From positions 930,001 through 994,000 of the forward strand of contig CAVUYP010000001.1 of assembly GCA_963745755.1 (NCBI GenBank): a stretch of 64,000 bases of DNA, read 5' to 3'. The notes beneath the pieces were generated by a model. It saw only the letters and a list, made by a program, of their open reading frames with translations. It was not told the DNA's origin and ran no database searches. Source of the DNA: RHKX01 sp963745755. GTDB lineage: Bacteria; Actinomycetota; Thermoleophilia; Solirubrobacterales; 70-9. Of this stretch, positions 36,597 through 47,804 are shown in pieces (positions within the stretch are counted from its first letter, which is position 1; every line of letters starts with the position of its first letter). Position numbers and translations under genes: made by a program.

Positions 36597-37480
36597 TCAA
36601 TCGCCGGCCATCGACCAGACCCGCGAGCGCAGCTCCTCGGCCGCGGCGCCGGGATCGGCCGCGGCGGCGATGCTGCGCGAGGCGGTGACGAGAGCCGATC
36701 CGGGGCCGCTGAACGCGGCGGCGAGGCGGTCCGCGGAGCCGCCCTGGGCGCCGACTCCGGGAAGCAGCAGGATCGCCCGCGGCATCAGCTCGCGGAGCCG
36801 GGCCAGAAAGCGCGGCTCGGTGGCCCCGACGACCGCTCCGGCGCCGCTCGTGCCGACCGGCGCCGGCGAGGCGGTCGGCGAGACCGTCGACCGTGCTCGC
36901 GATCCGCTCGTGGAGCGGCACCCCGCCGGCGTCGGCGTCGAGCAGGTCGGCCGCGCCGGGGTTCGAGGTCCTGACGAGGACGAAGATCCCGGCGCCGGCG
37001 GCAGCGGCTGCGTCGACGAACGGCGCCAGCGAGTCGGCGCCGAGCAGCGGGTTGAGGGTCGCGGCGTCGGCACCGAGTCCCTCGATCGCCCCCCAGGGAG
37101 TCTCGGTGCGGCCGAACAGGGCGTCGGCGTAGGCGGCGGCGCTGACCGGCACGTCGCCGCGCTTGCCGTCGGCGACGACGAGCAGGCCCGCCTCCCGGGC
37201 CGCCCCGACAACCGCTTCGAGCGCCGCCCAGCCCGGTGCGCCGAGCGCCTCGAAGCGGGCGAGCTGCGGCTTGACGGCGACGCAGGCGGGTCCGGCCGCT
37301 GCGATCAGCTCGCGGCAGCCGGCCTCGACGGCGGCGGCGGCGCGATCACGGGCCCCGCTTCCGCCACCGCCCCCCGACCAGGGATCCTGGCCGGGGATCG
37401 GGTCGAGCCCAAGGCAGACCTGACTGCGGCGCTCGACCTCGAGCGCCGCAAGCCGGTCCGCGAATGGTGTCGGGCTCTCG
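36597..37480 (-). CDS. pyrF: Orotidine 5'-phosphate decarboxylase (one frame break, start unsure)
   Basis: Last step of UMP synthesis. The long actinobacterial/archaeal-like type (about 290 residues): C-L-G-L-D-P-I-P near the start, V-K-P-Q-L-A-R-F-E, the catalytic D-G-K-R-G-D-V, then V-R-T-S-N-P and L-L-P-G-V-G-A-Q-G-G. Break near 36868 (extra G in GCCGGCGCC). No clear start codon is seen in frame; the gene begins within a few bases of the HU stop at 37487. Confidence 0.85.
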
Positions 37481-37486
37481 GGCGTC

Positions 37487-37766
37487 TCAGCCCTTGACGG
37501 CGCTCTTCAGGCTTGCGCCGGCGGAGAACTTCGGCACCTTGCCGCCCGGGAATCGTGATCCGCTCGCCGGTACGAGGGTTGACACCCTGACGGGGTCCGC
37601 GCTCGTTGACGCTGAACTTGCCGAAGCCGGTGAAGTTCACATCCTCGCCGACCTTCAGCGCGCCGACGATCCCGTCGAGCACGGCCTCGACCGCGTCCGC
37701 CGCGGCCTTCTTGCTGTCAATCCGCTCGTCGCTGGCGACGCGGTCAATGAATTCAGCCTTAGTCAC
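37487..37766 (-). CDS. hup: HU-family DNA-binding protein (one frame break)
   Basis: About 92 residues. M-T-K-A-E-F-I-D-R-V-A, then G-F-G-K-F-S-V-N-E-R and G-V-N-P-R-T-G-E-R-I-T-I-P are the HU signature with the DNA-wrapping arm. The tail (K-V-P-K-F-S-A-G, ending A-V-K-G) is one frame over because of an extra G near 37550 (CCCGGGCGGC). Short HU without the Lys/Ala-rich tail of mycobacterial HupB. A good start context lies at ATG 37764-37766. Confidence 0.9.
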
Positions 37767-37827
37767 TGTGGATTCCTCCTGTCTGGATGCAGAGCGGGCG
37801 CCACCCTAACAAGGCCCTCCGACGGCG

Positions 37828-39146
37828 TCAGCGCGCAGGGGCGAACGTCGGTTCGCCCGGGTCGATCCCCCGCTGCTCCGCATAGGCAAGCGCCGCACCG
37901 ATTCGCTGCACCGCCGTCGGGTGGGTGCGGAGCACCGCGTCGAGCGCGCCGGAGGGGTCGGGATCGCTGCGATTCGACGCGACCAGCCGCCGCTGGAGCT
38001 CGATCAGGCCGCGCGGATCGCCGGTCAGCTCGAGCGCGAATCGGTCGGCGCTCGCCTCGACCCGGCGCGAGAGCTGGTTGCCGGCGAGGTTGAGGCCGAA
38101 GCGTGACGACGGCGATCAGCAGGGCGAAGGCGGGAAGCGCCGCCGGCGTTCCGGGTCTGGCGCCGCCGCGCCGCGCCAGCGCCGTGCCACCGAGGGCGAC
38201 GAGCAGCATCCCGAGCGGGGCGACGATCGCGACGAAGAGCAAGCCGCGCGGAACGTCGTCGTCGGCGACGTGGCCGAGCTCGTGGGCGACGACGGCGCGC
38301 AGGACCGGGCCGTCGGCGCGATCGAGGAGGTTGTCGTAGAGGACGATCCGCCGGCTCGAGCCGATCCCGTCGACGTAGGCGTTGACGCCGGTGCTGCGCC
38401 GCGAGGCGTCGACCTCGTAGACGTGCCCGACCTCGACGCCGGAGCGGTCGGCGAGGTCGAGCACCGCCCGCCGCGCCGGACCCTCGGGCAGCTCCTTGAA
38501 ATCGTTGAAGAGCGGGGCGAGGACGACCGGGGCGAGCCAGGTGCTGACGACCGCGAAGGCGATCACGATCGCGGTTCCCGCCGCCCACCAAAACCGCGGC
38601 AGCCGCCGCTGCAGGGCGATCAGGATCAGCGCACCGAGTGCGGCAAGGACGGCTGCGATCGCGGCGCCGCGGGCGCGGTCGGCGAACCAGGCGCCCAGGC
38701 CCTGGGTCGCGAGGCCGATGTCGACCGCCCGCTCGTGGCCGATCAGACCCGGTCGGGACCGCCAGCACCGCCAGCAACAGCGAAATGCCTGCACCCGCTG
38801 CGGCGGCGCCGAGCAGCGGCCTCGCCGCCAGCCGGTCGAGGAGCCGCCGCAGCGCCAGCGGGCGGCCGAGCGCGAGCGCCCCGAGGGCGAGCAGCTCGAC
38901 CGCGAAGCCGATCAGAAAGAGGTTGCGCTGGCCGGTCCGGAAGTCGGCCGCCGCCGCCGTCGCGGCGGGGTCGAACCAGCGGGCGGCGTCGACCGCGACC
39001 GGGTCGGGGCCGATGTCGTCGGGACCGAGGAGCAGCACTCCGAGCTCGGCGACGAGCGCCGCCGCAAGCGCGACGGCGACGAGCTTGACGGCCGTCGCCG
39101 CCGGTGCGGATGCCTTGCCCGAACGTCCGCTCCGCGCCATCCGCAC
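37828..39146 (-). CDS. M48 (Ste24/HtpX-like) membrane metalloprotease (two frame breaks)
   Basis: About 438 residues. Several membrane helices (first at about 20-42, further ones around residues 75, 110, 165 and 195), the zinc motif V-A-H-E-L-G-H-V (HEXXH), and the third-ligand region R-R-V-E-A-S-A-D-R-F-A-L (E-A-x-A-D). Position and number of helices fit CAAX-protease-1 type M48A enzymes. Breaks near 38757 (extra G in ACCGGGTC) and 38105. GTG at 39146 or ATG at 39140 can start it. A role in membrane protein quality control is plausible. Confidence 0.82.
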
Positions 39147-39205
39147 CTACGATAGAGGCGTCCGGGCACGGCGCCGAAGCGCCGCGCACCCGTGCGCCCA
39201 AGCTC

Positions 39206-39946
39206 ATGCAGGTAGCCGTATTCAGCGACATCCACGCGAACCTGCCCGCCTTCGAGGCCGTGCTCCGCGACAGCGACGAGGTCGGCGTCGAGGAGCGCTG
39301 GTGCCTCGGCGACGTGATCGGCTACGGCGCCGAGCCCGACCTCTGCGTCGAGCTCGCACGCGACCGCTGCGAGGTCTGCCTGGTCGGCAACCACGACCTC
39401 GCGGTGCTCGGCGAGCTCGACACCTCGACCTTCTCGGCGGCGGCGGCCGCCGCGGTCGAGTGGACGGCCGAGCACACCGCGAAGCCGAACCTCGACTTCC
39501 TCGCCGGCCTCTCCCCCGCCGATACCTCGCGGGCGGCCGCCCTCTACCACGCCTCGCCGCGGGATCCGGTCTGGGAGTACGTGCTCTGGCCCGAGCAGGC
39601 GGCCGACTGCCTCGCCGTCCAGGAGAAGCGGGTCAGCTTCGTCGGTCACTCCCACGTCGCCCTGTTCTTCTCGGCCACCGACGGCGACGACGACGGCGAG
39701 GCCCGCGGCTGGCAGGCCGGCGCCGGCACCCGCCTCGAGATCGACGAGGGACGCTGGCTGATCAACCCCGGCAGCGTCGGCCAGCCCCGCGACGGCGATC
39801 CACGGGCGGCCTGGCTCGAGCTCGACACGGAAAGCTGGGAGGCCACCTATCACCGGGTCGGCTACGACATCGAGCGGGCGGCCCGCTCGATCGAGGTCGC
39901 CGGGCTGCCGGAGCACCTCGCACGCAGGCTGTTTCTGGGGCGATGA
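39206..39946 (+). CDS. Calcineurin-like metallophosphoesterase
   Basis: 246 residues, unbroken, ATG giving M-Q-V-A-V-F-S-D-I-H-A-N. Metal ligands: D-I-H, G-D-V-I-G-Y-G, G-N-H-D and the late G-H-S-H. N-P-G-S-V-G-Q-P-R closes the domain. This is the short YfcE-like/diadenosine-tetraphosphatase-like group, cytosolic, with an unknown substrate. It starts about 60 bases from the divergent M48 gene. Confidence 0.85.
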   Translation: MQVAVFSDIHANLPAFEAVLRDSDEVGVEERWCLGDVIGYGAEPDLCVELARDRCEVCLVGNHDLAVLGELDTSTFSAAAAAAVEWTAEHTAKPNLDFLAGLSPADTSRAAALYHASPRDPVWEYVLWPEQAADCLAVQEKRVSFVGHSHVALFFSATDGDDDGEARGWQAGAGTRLEIDEGRWLINPGSVGQPRDGDPRAAWLELDTESWEATYHRVGYDIERAARSIEVAGLPEHLARRLFLGR

Positions 39947-39969
39947 GGCCGCAGCTACACTCGCCGCCG

Positions 39970-40576
39970 ATGTCGTCTGCCGGACGTCTGATCGTCTCTT
40001 GCCTGGCCGTTGTCGCGGCCGCTCTTGCGATCCTCGGATGCGGCTCCGGGGGCGACGCGACCAGCGCCGACATCGACCCCCAGATCGCCACCGACCTGAC
40101 CGGTCAGCTGGACAAGATCCAGGGCTTCTTCGACGAGGGCAACTGCGATCGCGCGGGCGGTGCGGTGGATACGCTCAGAACGGCCGTGGACAACGGTCTC
40201 CGACCGGACCGGCGCGCAGTTCACCGCGAATGCTCAGCAGCTCGTCGACAACCTCGACACCCAGGTCGTAGAGGAATGCCAACAGGTCGACAAGCCGAGG
40301 ACCGACACGTCCAGCACGACGACCGACACGACGCCGACGACGAGCGACACGACGCCGACGACGACCGACACGACCACGAAGACGACGACCGACACGACGA
40401 AGACGACGACGACGACCGGCACGACGAGCACGACCACCCAGACGACGACCATCCCCGGCGGCGGCGTCACTCCCGGCAGTGGCAAGAGGGCGACCGCGCA
40501 GGGGCCGGACAGGAAGAAGCCGAAGCACGGGCACGGTGGCAATGGGAAGCACGAAAAGAAGGAGCGGAGCCGATGA
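39970..40576 (+). CDS. Thr-rich lipoprotein coupled to a kinase gene (one frame break)
   Basis: About 200 residues. Signal peptide with lipobox (A-I-L-G-C-G-S-G-G), a helical part (L-T-G-Q-L-D-K-I-Q-G-F-F-D-E-G-N-C) and a second one (A-N-A-Q-Q-L-V-D-N-L) with paired Cys. A tract of D-T-T-P-T-T / D-T-T-T-K-T repeats follows, then a basic Gly/His/Lys tail. A break near 40200 separates the helical halves. The tract is coded by repeats of GACACGACGACGACC. The stop overlaps the kinase ATG (ATGA), so both are probably made together. Confidence 0.6.
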
Positions 40577-41783
40577 GCGGTTCCACGATCGCCAACCGCT
40601 ACGAGCTCGGCGACCGCCTCGGCAGCGGCGGCATGTCGACGGTCTACCGGGCCAGGACCGGGTCCTCGAGCGGACCGTCGCCGTCAAGGTCCTCGCCGAG
40701 CATCTCTCCGACGACGAGAAGTTCGTCGCCCGCTTCCGCCGCGAGGCGCTGGCGGTCGCCAAGCTCGTCCACCCGAACATCGTCCAGGTCTACGACACCG
40801 GCGTCGACGCCGGCCGCCACTTCATCGTCATGGAGTTCGTCGAGGGGCGCTCCGGAGCACAGCTGCTGCAGCGCGACGGGGCGCTGCAGCCTTCGGTCGC
40901 CGTCGAGATCGCCGCCCAGGCCTGCGCCGGCCTCGAGTACGCGCACCGGATGGGGATCATCCATCGCGACGTCAAGCCCGGCAACCTGATGGTGATCGGC
41001 GGCCCCGCCGGCGGCCCGCCGGAGATGACGGTCAAGCTCGCCGACTTCGGGATCGCCCGCGCCGCCGAGCAGACCCGGCTGACCCAGGTCGGCTCGGTGG
41101 TCGGCACAGCCGCCTACCTGTCTCCGGAGCAGTCGCGCGGCGAGGAGGCGACGCCGATCTCCGACGTCTACTCGCTCGGAGTCGTCACCTACCAGCTGCT
41201 CACCGCCCGCCTCCCCTACGAGGGCAACAGCCTCGCCGAGCTGGCGATCCGCCGCGAGAACGAGCGACCGCTGCCGCCGACGAGCTACGAGAAGGACATC
41301 CCCGAGGCGCTCTCGAAGGCGGTCCTGCGGGCGCTCGAAAACGAGCCCGAGAACCGCTACGTCGACGCCCTCGCCTACGGTGCCGCGCTGCGCGCCGGCC
41401 TCGCCGGGATCGCCCCAGCCGCCGAGGCGACGACGCGAATCGTCGACCAGCGCAGCACCGCCGCGACCCGCGTCGCCCAGCGCGAGCCGCGCACGCCGAC
41501 CTCGCCGGCCCGCGCCGCCCGCCCGCGCCGGACCTCGCCGCCGCCGCGCCGGCCCGCGATCACGCCCGCGGCGGCACCGCGCAAGCGCTCGCGCTTCGGC
41601 GGCTTCATGCGCGCGGTCTTCGCGATCCTGATGATCGCGATCGTCGCCGGCCTGATCGCGGCGGTGATCCTGCTCGCCACCGACGCCGGCCAGAACTCCG
41701 ACGTCGGCCGGTTCATCGGCGACAACGTCGATCAGTCGATCCAGGACTTCAAGCAGTTCATCCAGGACAACGTCGGCGGCTAG
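40573..41783 (+). CDS. Membrane Ser/Thr protein kinase, PknB type (one frame break)
   Basis: About 403 residues. G-S-G-G-M-S-T-V-Y (P-loop), V-A-V-K-V-L (catalytic Lys), H-R-D-V-K-P-G-N, A-D-F-G-I-A and S-P-E-Q (activation segment end) are all present. A Pro/Arg/Ala-rich linker leads to one membrane helix (I-L-M-I-A-I-V-A-G-L-I), and only about 35 residues lie outside with no PASTA repeats. The frame breaks near 40655, where one G seems missing from GCCAGG(G)ACCGG. It phosphorylates cytosolic targets; the sensor part is minimal. Confidence 0.88.
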
Positions 41784-41810
41784 GAACGCCCGGCCCACCA
41801 AACCCCACCG

Positions 41811-41857
41811 CCGAGGTCGAGGAAACAGGCGACTATTCCCCGTTTCCTCGACCTCGC
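41811..41857. repeat. Palindromic element, copy 1
   Basis: CGAGGTCGAGGAAAC and GTTTCCTCGACCTCG are exact reverse complements 15 bases apart, located between the convergent ends of the kinase gene and tgt. A near-identical element lies at 56199-56245 with a similar spacer and the same GCAGGG flank. It could serve as a bidirectional terminator. Confidence 0.65.
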
Positions 41858-41917
41858 GGCAGGGGCTTCGCGGAAGCTGGCGCCTGCGCGGGAGGCGCGA
41901 GCGGCCGGCCGCCGGGG

Positions 41918-43131
41918 TCAGGTCTGGGCGGCCTCCCAGGGGGCGGCGCCGGCCATGATCGCGTCGCGGTAGGCGCCGTAGCGGCCGGCGACGATCGCCT
42001 CGCGGCCGGCGGCGACGAGCCGCTGCGCGTAGACGAGGTTGTGGATCGTCAGCAGCCGCACGCCGGTCAGCTCCTCGGCCCGCGAGAGGTAGTGGACGTA
42101 GGCGCGGCTGAACCGGGTGCAGGCCGGGCACGGGCAGCCGCGAACGAGCGGCCCGGACTCGGCCTCGTTGCGGCGCTTGCGGACGTCGTAGCGAAAGCGG
42201 CGCTCGGGCAGCGGCGCCAGGGCCATGCCGTGGCGGCCGAGCCGGGTCGGCACCGCGCAGTCGAAGCTGTCGACGCCGACGCGCGATTCCCTCCGACGAG
42301 GTCGTCGGGCTCGCCGATGCCGAGCAGGTGCCGGGGCGGGTCCGCGGGCAGCATCGCGACGGTCATCGCGACCACCTCGCGCATCTGCCCCTTGTCCTTG
42401 CCGAGGGTGCCGCCGATCGCGATCCCGTCGACGCCGGACCCCGCGACGGCCGCCGCGGAGGTGCGCCGCAGCTTCTCGTGGGTGCCGCCCTGGACGATCC
42501 CGAACACCGCCTGGCCGGACGGGCCGTTGTCGGCATGCCAGTCGAGGCAGCGCTGCAGCCAGCGGTGCGTTCGCTCGGTCGAGCGCGCGGTGTAGTCGTA
42601 GTCGGCGCGGAACGGCGTGCACTCGTCGAAGACGAGCGCGATGTCGGAGCCGAGCTGGGCCTGGACCTCCATCGAGCGCTCCGGCGAGAGGAAGTGCTCG
42701 GCGCCGTCGATGTAGGAGCGGAAGGCGACTCCGTCCTCGCCGATGTCGAGGACGCCCCCCTCGAGCGGCGGCCTGCCGCGACGACCCTTGACCTCGTCGG
42801 CGACGCTTCCGAAGGCAAGGGAAAACACCTGGAAACCGCCGGAATCGGTGATGATCGCCCGATCCCAGCCCATGAACGAGTGGAGGCCCCCGAGCTCGGC
42901 GATCCGCTCGCCGCCGGGTGCCAGCATCAGGTGGTAGGTGTTGCCGAGGACCATCTCGTAGCCGCTGCCGGAGACCTCGTCGGGCAGCAGGCCCTTGACC
43001 GAGCCGCGGGTCGCGAGCGGCACGAAGCAGGGCGTTTCGACCGGACCGTGCGGGGTGTGCAGGACTCCCGCCCTGGCGTCGCCGTCGCGGGCGACGATCT
43101 CGAACCCGAGCCGCCCCGGATCGCTACGCAT
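41918..43131 (-). CDS. tgt: tRNA-guanine transglycosylase (frame break)
   Basis: About 400 residues. Exchanges G34 for a queuine precursor in GUN-anticodon tRNAs. D-S-G-G-F-Q-V-F-S-L and G-I-V-Q-G-G-T frame the catalytic site; L-L-G-I-G-E-P-D-D-L, V-D-S-F-D-C-A-V-P-T-R and the zinc site C-P-C-P-A-C with a later His follow. The frame breaks near 42295 in GTCGGAGGG; there may be two close indels. ATG overlaps the gpmI stop (ATGCGTAG). No queuosine synthesis genes are in the window. Confidence 0.92.
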
Positions 43132-44665
43132 CGCGCAGCGAACGACCGGTCATCCCCGCCGGCTGCTCGACCCCGAGCAGGTCCAGGGCCGTCGGAGCGA
43201 CGTCGGCGAGGATCCCCTCGTGCAACTCGATCCCGCGCACGGTCGTGATCAGCGGCACCGGGTTGGTCGTGTGGGCGGTGTTCGGCGAGCCGTCCGGCTC
43301 GAGCATGTGCTCGGCGTTGCCGTGATCGGCGGTGATGATGCAGGCGCCGCCGGCCGCATGGACGGTCGCGACGACCCGCGCCAGGCAACCGTCGACGGCC
43401 TCGATGGCGCTGATCGCCGCCGGGATCGACCCGGTGTGGCCGACCATGTCCGGGTTGGCGAAGTTGATGATCCCGAACCGGAACCCGTCCTCCCCCCAGG
43501 CCGAGCAGAATCCGTCGGCGGCCTTGGCGGCGCTCATCTCGGGACGCTTGTCGTAGGTCGGGACGTCGCGGGGAGACTCGGCCATGCGCCGCTCCTCGCC
43601 GGCCCATTCGGCCTCGCGGCCGCCGTTGAAGAAGTAGGTCACGTGCGCGTACTTCTCGGTCTCGGCGACGTGGATCTGGCGGCCGCCGGCGGCGCTGATC
43701 ACCTCGGCGATCGTCGTCGCCGGCGCGTGCGGCGGGAACGCGACCGGATAGGCCCAGCCGTCCCGGTAGCTCGCCATCGTCGTGATGTCGAGGCCCGGAT
43801 CGCCGCCGCGCTCGAAGCCGTCGAAGCCGGGGTCGCCGAGCGCCGCGACGATCTGCCGCATCCGGTCGGGCCGGAAGTTGAAGGTGATGACGACGTCGCC
43901 CGGCTGCATCCCGTCGTAGTCGCCGATCACGGTCGGCTTGATGAACTCATCGGTGTCGCCGGCGGCGTAGGCGTCGGCGATCGCCTCGGCGGCGTCGCCG
44001 GCCCGCGGCCCGGCGCCGTGGACCATCGCGTCGTAGGCAAGCTTCGTCCGCTCCCAACGGTGGTCGCGATCCATGCCGTAGTAGCGACCGCCGACGGTGC
44101 CGATCCGCCCGGCGCTGCGCAGCCAGCGCTCGACCTCCTCGACATAGCGGGCGCCGCCGGAGGGGCTGGTGTCGCGACCGTCGGTGAGCGCGTGGAGGAC
44201 GAGGTCGGGGACGCCCTCGCGCGCCGCCAGCTCGATGCATGCCTCGATGTGCCCCCAGCCGGAGTGGACGCCGCCGTCGGAGACGAGACCGATCAGATGA
44301 AGGCGGCCGCGCGGGCTGCTGCGGGCCCGCTCGCAGGCGCCGACGAGCACCTCGTTCTCGAAGAAGCTGCCGTCGGCGACCGCCGCGTCGATCCGGGCCA
44401 GGTCCTGCTTGACGATCGCGCCGGCGCCGAGGTTCAGGTGCCCGACCTCGGAGTTGCCCATCTGCCCCTCCGGGAGGCCGACGTCGTGACCGGACGCCGA
44501 GAGCCGGGTGTGCGGGTAGGTGCTCCAGAGCTCATCGAACGTCGGCGTCAGCGACTGCGAGATCGCGTTGCCGGGGCCGGCCTCGGCGAGGCCCCAGCCG
44601 TCGAGGATCACCAGGGCGAGCCCCGGGACCGGGATCGAATCGGGTCCACTCGGCAGATCGGTCAT
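43124..44665 (-). CDS. gpmI: 2,3-bisphosphoglycerate-independent phosphoglycerate mutase
   Basis: 513 residues, unbroken. Mn-dependent enzyme swapping 3- and 2-phosphoglycerate. L-V-I-L-D-G-W-G at the start, the catalytic Ser in G-N-S-E-V-G-H, D-G-R-D-T-S-P, F-N-F-R-P-D-R and the metal site T-A-D-H-G-N-A-E. Third enzyme-coding step after pgk and tpiA in the glycolytic set, 10 bases from the tpiA stop. Confidence 0.96.
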   Translation of the reverse strand: MTDLPSGPDSIPVPGLALVILDGWGLAEAGPGNAISQSLTPTFDELWSTYPHTRLSASGHDVGLPEGQMGNSEVGHLNLGAGAIVKQDLARIDAAVADGSFFENEVLVGACERARSSPRGRLHLIGLVSDGGVHSGWGHIEACIELAAREGVPDLVLHALTDGRDTSPSGGARYVEEVERWLRSAGRIGTVGGRYYGMDRDHRWERTKLAYDAMVHGAGPRAGDAAEAIADAYAAGDTDEFIKPTVIGDYDGMQPGDVVITFNFRPDRMRQIVAALGDPGFDGFERGGDPGLDITTMASYRDGWAYPVAFPPHAPATTIAEVISAAGGRQIHVAETEKYAHVTYFFNGGREAEWAGEERRMAESPRDVPTYDKRPEMSAAKAADGFCSAWGEDGFRFGIINFANPDMVGHTGSIPAAISAIEAVDGCLARVVATVHAAGGACIITADHGNAEHMLEPDGSPNTAHTTNPVPLITTVRGIELHEGILADVAPTALDLLGVEQPAGMTGRSLRDA

Positions 44666-44675
44666 CTTCAACCTC

Positions 44676-45434
44676 CTATGCCGCCGCGACGATCGCGGCG
44701 AAGTCGTCGGCATCGAGCGAGGCGCCGCCGACGAGGGCGCCGTCGATGTCGCTCTGGCCGAGCAGCTCGGCTGCGTTGGCGGGCTTGACGGAGCCGCCGT
44801 ACTGGATCCTGATCCGCTCGGCGGCACCCTCGTCTCGGGCCGCGATCAGCGAGCGGATGAAGCCGCAGGCGTCGTTGGCCTGCTCGGCGGTGGCGGTCTT
44901 GCCGGTGCCGATCGCCCAGATCGGCTCGTAGGCGATGACGACGTCGGCCAACGCGGCGTCCTCGACCCGGGCCAGCGCCGCGTCGACCTGGCGGCGCAGG
45001 ACCCGGTCGGTCTCGTCGCGCTCGCGCTCGCCGTCGCTCTCGCCGACGCAGAGGATCGGCAGCAGCCCGGCCGCGAGCGCGACCGGCAGCTTCCGCGACA
45101 GCGCCTCGTCGGTCTCGGCGAAGTACTGGCGGCGCTCGGAGTGGCCGAGGACGACGCCCTCGGCGCCGGCGTCGAGCAGCATCGCCGCGGAGACCTCGCC
45201 GGTGAAGGCGCCCGACTTCTCGAAGTACATGTTCTGAGCGGCGGCGGCGACGCCGGTGCCGGTGCAGAGCTGGGCGACGAGCGGCAGCGCCAGAAACGAC
45301 GGGCAGATGATCACCTCCGCTCCGTCCTCGCCGAGATCCTCGAGGTCGGGCAGCAACTCCTCGCAGAAGGCGCGCGCCTCGCCGATCGTCTTGTTCATCT
45401 TCCAGTTGGCCGCGATCAGCGGTCGCCTCGTCAT
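44676..45434 (-). CDS. tpiA: Triosephosphate isomerase
   Basis: 252 residues, unbroken. A-N-W-K-M-N (Lys), L-G-H-S-E-R-R (His), A-Y-E-P-I-W-A-I-G-T-G (Glu and loop) and Y-G-G-S-V-K all fit. ATG overlaps the pgk stop (ATGA). The operon order gap-pgk-tpiA is the usual bacterial one; gpmI follows instead of secG. Confidence 0.97.
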   Translation of the reverse strand: MTRRPLIAANWKMNKTIGEARAFCEELLPDLEDLGEDGAEVIICPSFLALPLVAQLCTGTGVAAAAQNMYFEKSGAFTGEVSAAMLLDAGAEGVVLGHSERRQYFAETDEALSRKLPVALAAGLLPILCVGESDGERERDETDRVLRRQVDAALARVEDAALADVVIAYEPIWAIGTGKTATAEQANDACGFIRSLIAARDEGAAERIRIQYGGSVKPANAAELLGQSDIDGALVGGASLDADDFAAIVAAA

Positions 45435-46653
45435 CTCCTGCTCCGTTCCTCGTCGCCGCGATCCCGGAGCGCCTCGACGCCGGGCAGCGGTTTGCCTTCG
45501 ATCAGCTCCAGGGACGCGCCGCCACCGGTCGACAGCCAGCTGACCTCGTCGGCGAGGCCGAACCCGCTCAGCGCCGCGCCGGAGTCGCCGCCGCCGACGA
45601 TCGTCGTCGCGTCGCTCGCCGCGACCGCCTCGGCGACCGCCCTGGTCCCTGCCGCGAACGGGGGCAGCTCGAACGCTCCCATCGGGCCGTTCCAGAAGAC
45701 GGTGCCGGCGGCCGCGATCGCCGCCGCGTAGGCGCGGGCGGTCGCCGGCCCGACGTCGAGTCCCATCATCCCCGTCGGGCACGTCGACGCCGTCGCTCGC
45801 GACCGGCTCGGCGGCGGCGGAGAAGCTCGCGCCGAGGACGAGGTCGGTCGGCAGGTCGAGCTCGCAGTCCGATTCGGCGGCGAGCTCGAGCGCCCGGCCG
45901 GCGAGCTCGATCCCCTCCTCCTCGACCAGCGACTCGCCGGTCTCGTGACCCTGGGCGCGGAAGAAGCTGAAGCACATCGCTCCGCCGATCAGGATCCGGT
46001 CGGCGATCTCGAGGAACCGTTCGATCACGCCGACCTTGTCGGTGACCTTGGCGCCGCCGAGGACGACGACGAGCGGTCGCGCCGGATCGTCGAGCACGGC
46101 GGTCAGCTCGCGCACCTCGCGCTCGAGCAGCAGCCCCGCATAGGCGGGCAGGCGGTGGGCGACGCCCGCGGTCGAGGCGTGGGCACGGTGGGCGGCGCCG
46201 AACGCGTCGTTGACGTAGAGGTCGGCGAGAGCGGCGAGCTTCTCGGCGAGGGCGTCGTCGTCGGCCTTCTCGCCAGGCTCGTAGCGGGTGTTCTCGAGCA
46301 GCAGGACGCCGCCCGGCTCGAGCGCCCGCGCCGCCGCCTCGACGTCGTCGCCGACCACGCCCGGAGCCAGCGCCACCTCGGTTCCGAGCAGCTCGCCGAG
46401 CCGGGCCGCGACCGGGGCCATCGAGAGCGCCGGGTCACGGTCGCTCGGGCCGGCCGAGATGGGAGCAGAGGACGATCCGGGCGCCGCGGTCGCGGAGCAG
46501 CTCGATCGTCGGCAGCGCCGCCCTGATCCGGGTGTCGTCGCCGACCGTTCCCTCGGCGAGCGGCACGTTGAGGTCGGCCCGCACCAGCACGGTGCGGCCG
46601 CTCACCTCGGCATCGCGGACCGATGCCTTCTCGAATCGCCCGGGCTCGCTCAC
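45431..46653 (-). CDS. pgk: Phosphoglycerate kinase (two frame breaks)
   Basis: About 406 residues. R-A-D-L-N-V-P, S-H-L-G-R-P, L-E-N-T-R-Y, Y-V-N-D-A-F-G-A-A-H, V-L-G-G-A-K-V-T-D-K and W-N-G-P-M-G-A-F-E with G-G-G-D-S (nucleotide site) occur in order. Breaks near 46447 (extra C in CCCGAGCGACC) and 45772 (extra G in GGGGATG). GTG start 21 bases from the gap stop. Confidence 0.95.
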
Positions 46654-46673
46654 GTCATCGCCGGCAGCCGGTC

Positions 46674-47672
<999 letters not shown>

Positions 47673-47804
47673 CGTGTCCTCCTGGTTGGGTGCTGTGGGT
47701 GGGTGCGGCCGGGCTCGAATCTCTCGATCGGCGGCCTGCGGGCTAAGCCTATGCAGGTGCGGGATTTCCTGCCCCCGTCGCGACTACGGACGCGCCTACC
47801 GGAC

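Noticed and set aside
40310..40450. ACGACGACC repeats as a CRISPR or satellite
   Set aside because: They are the codons of a D-T-T repeat inside an open reading frame.
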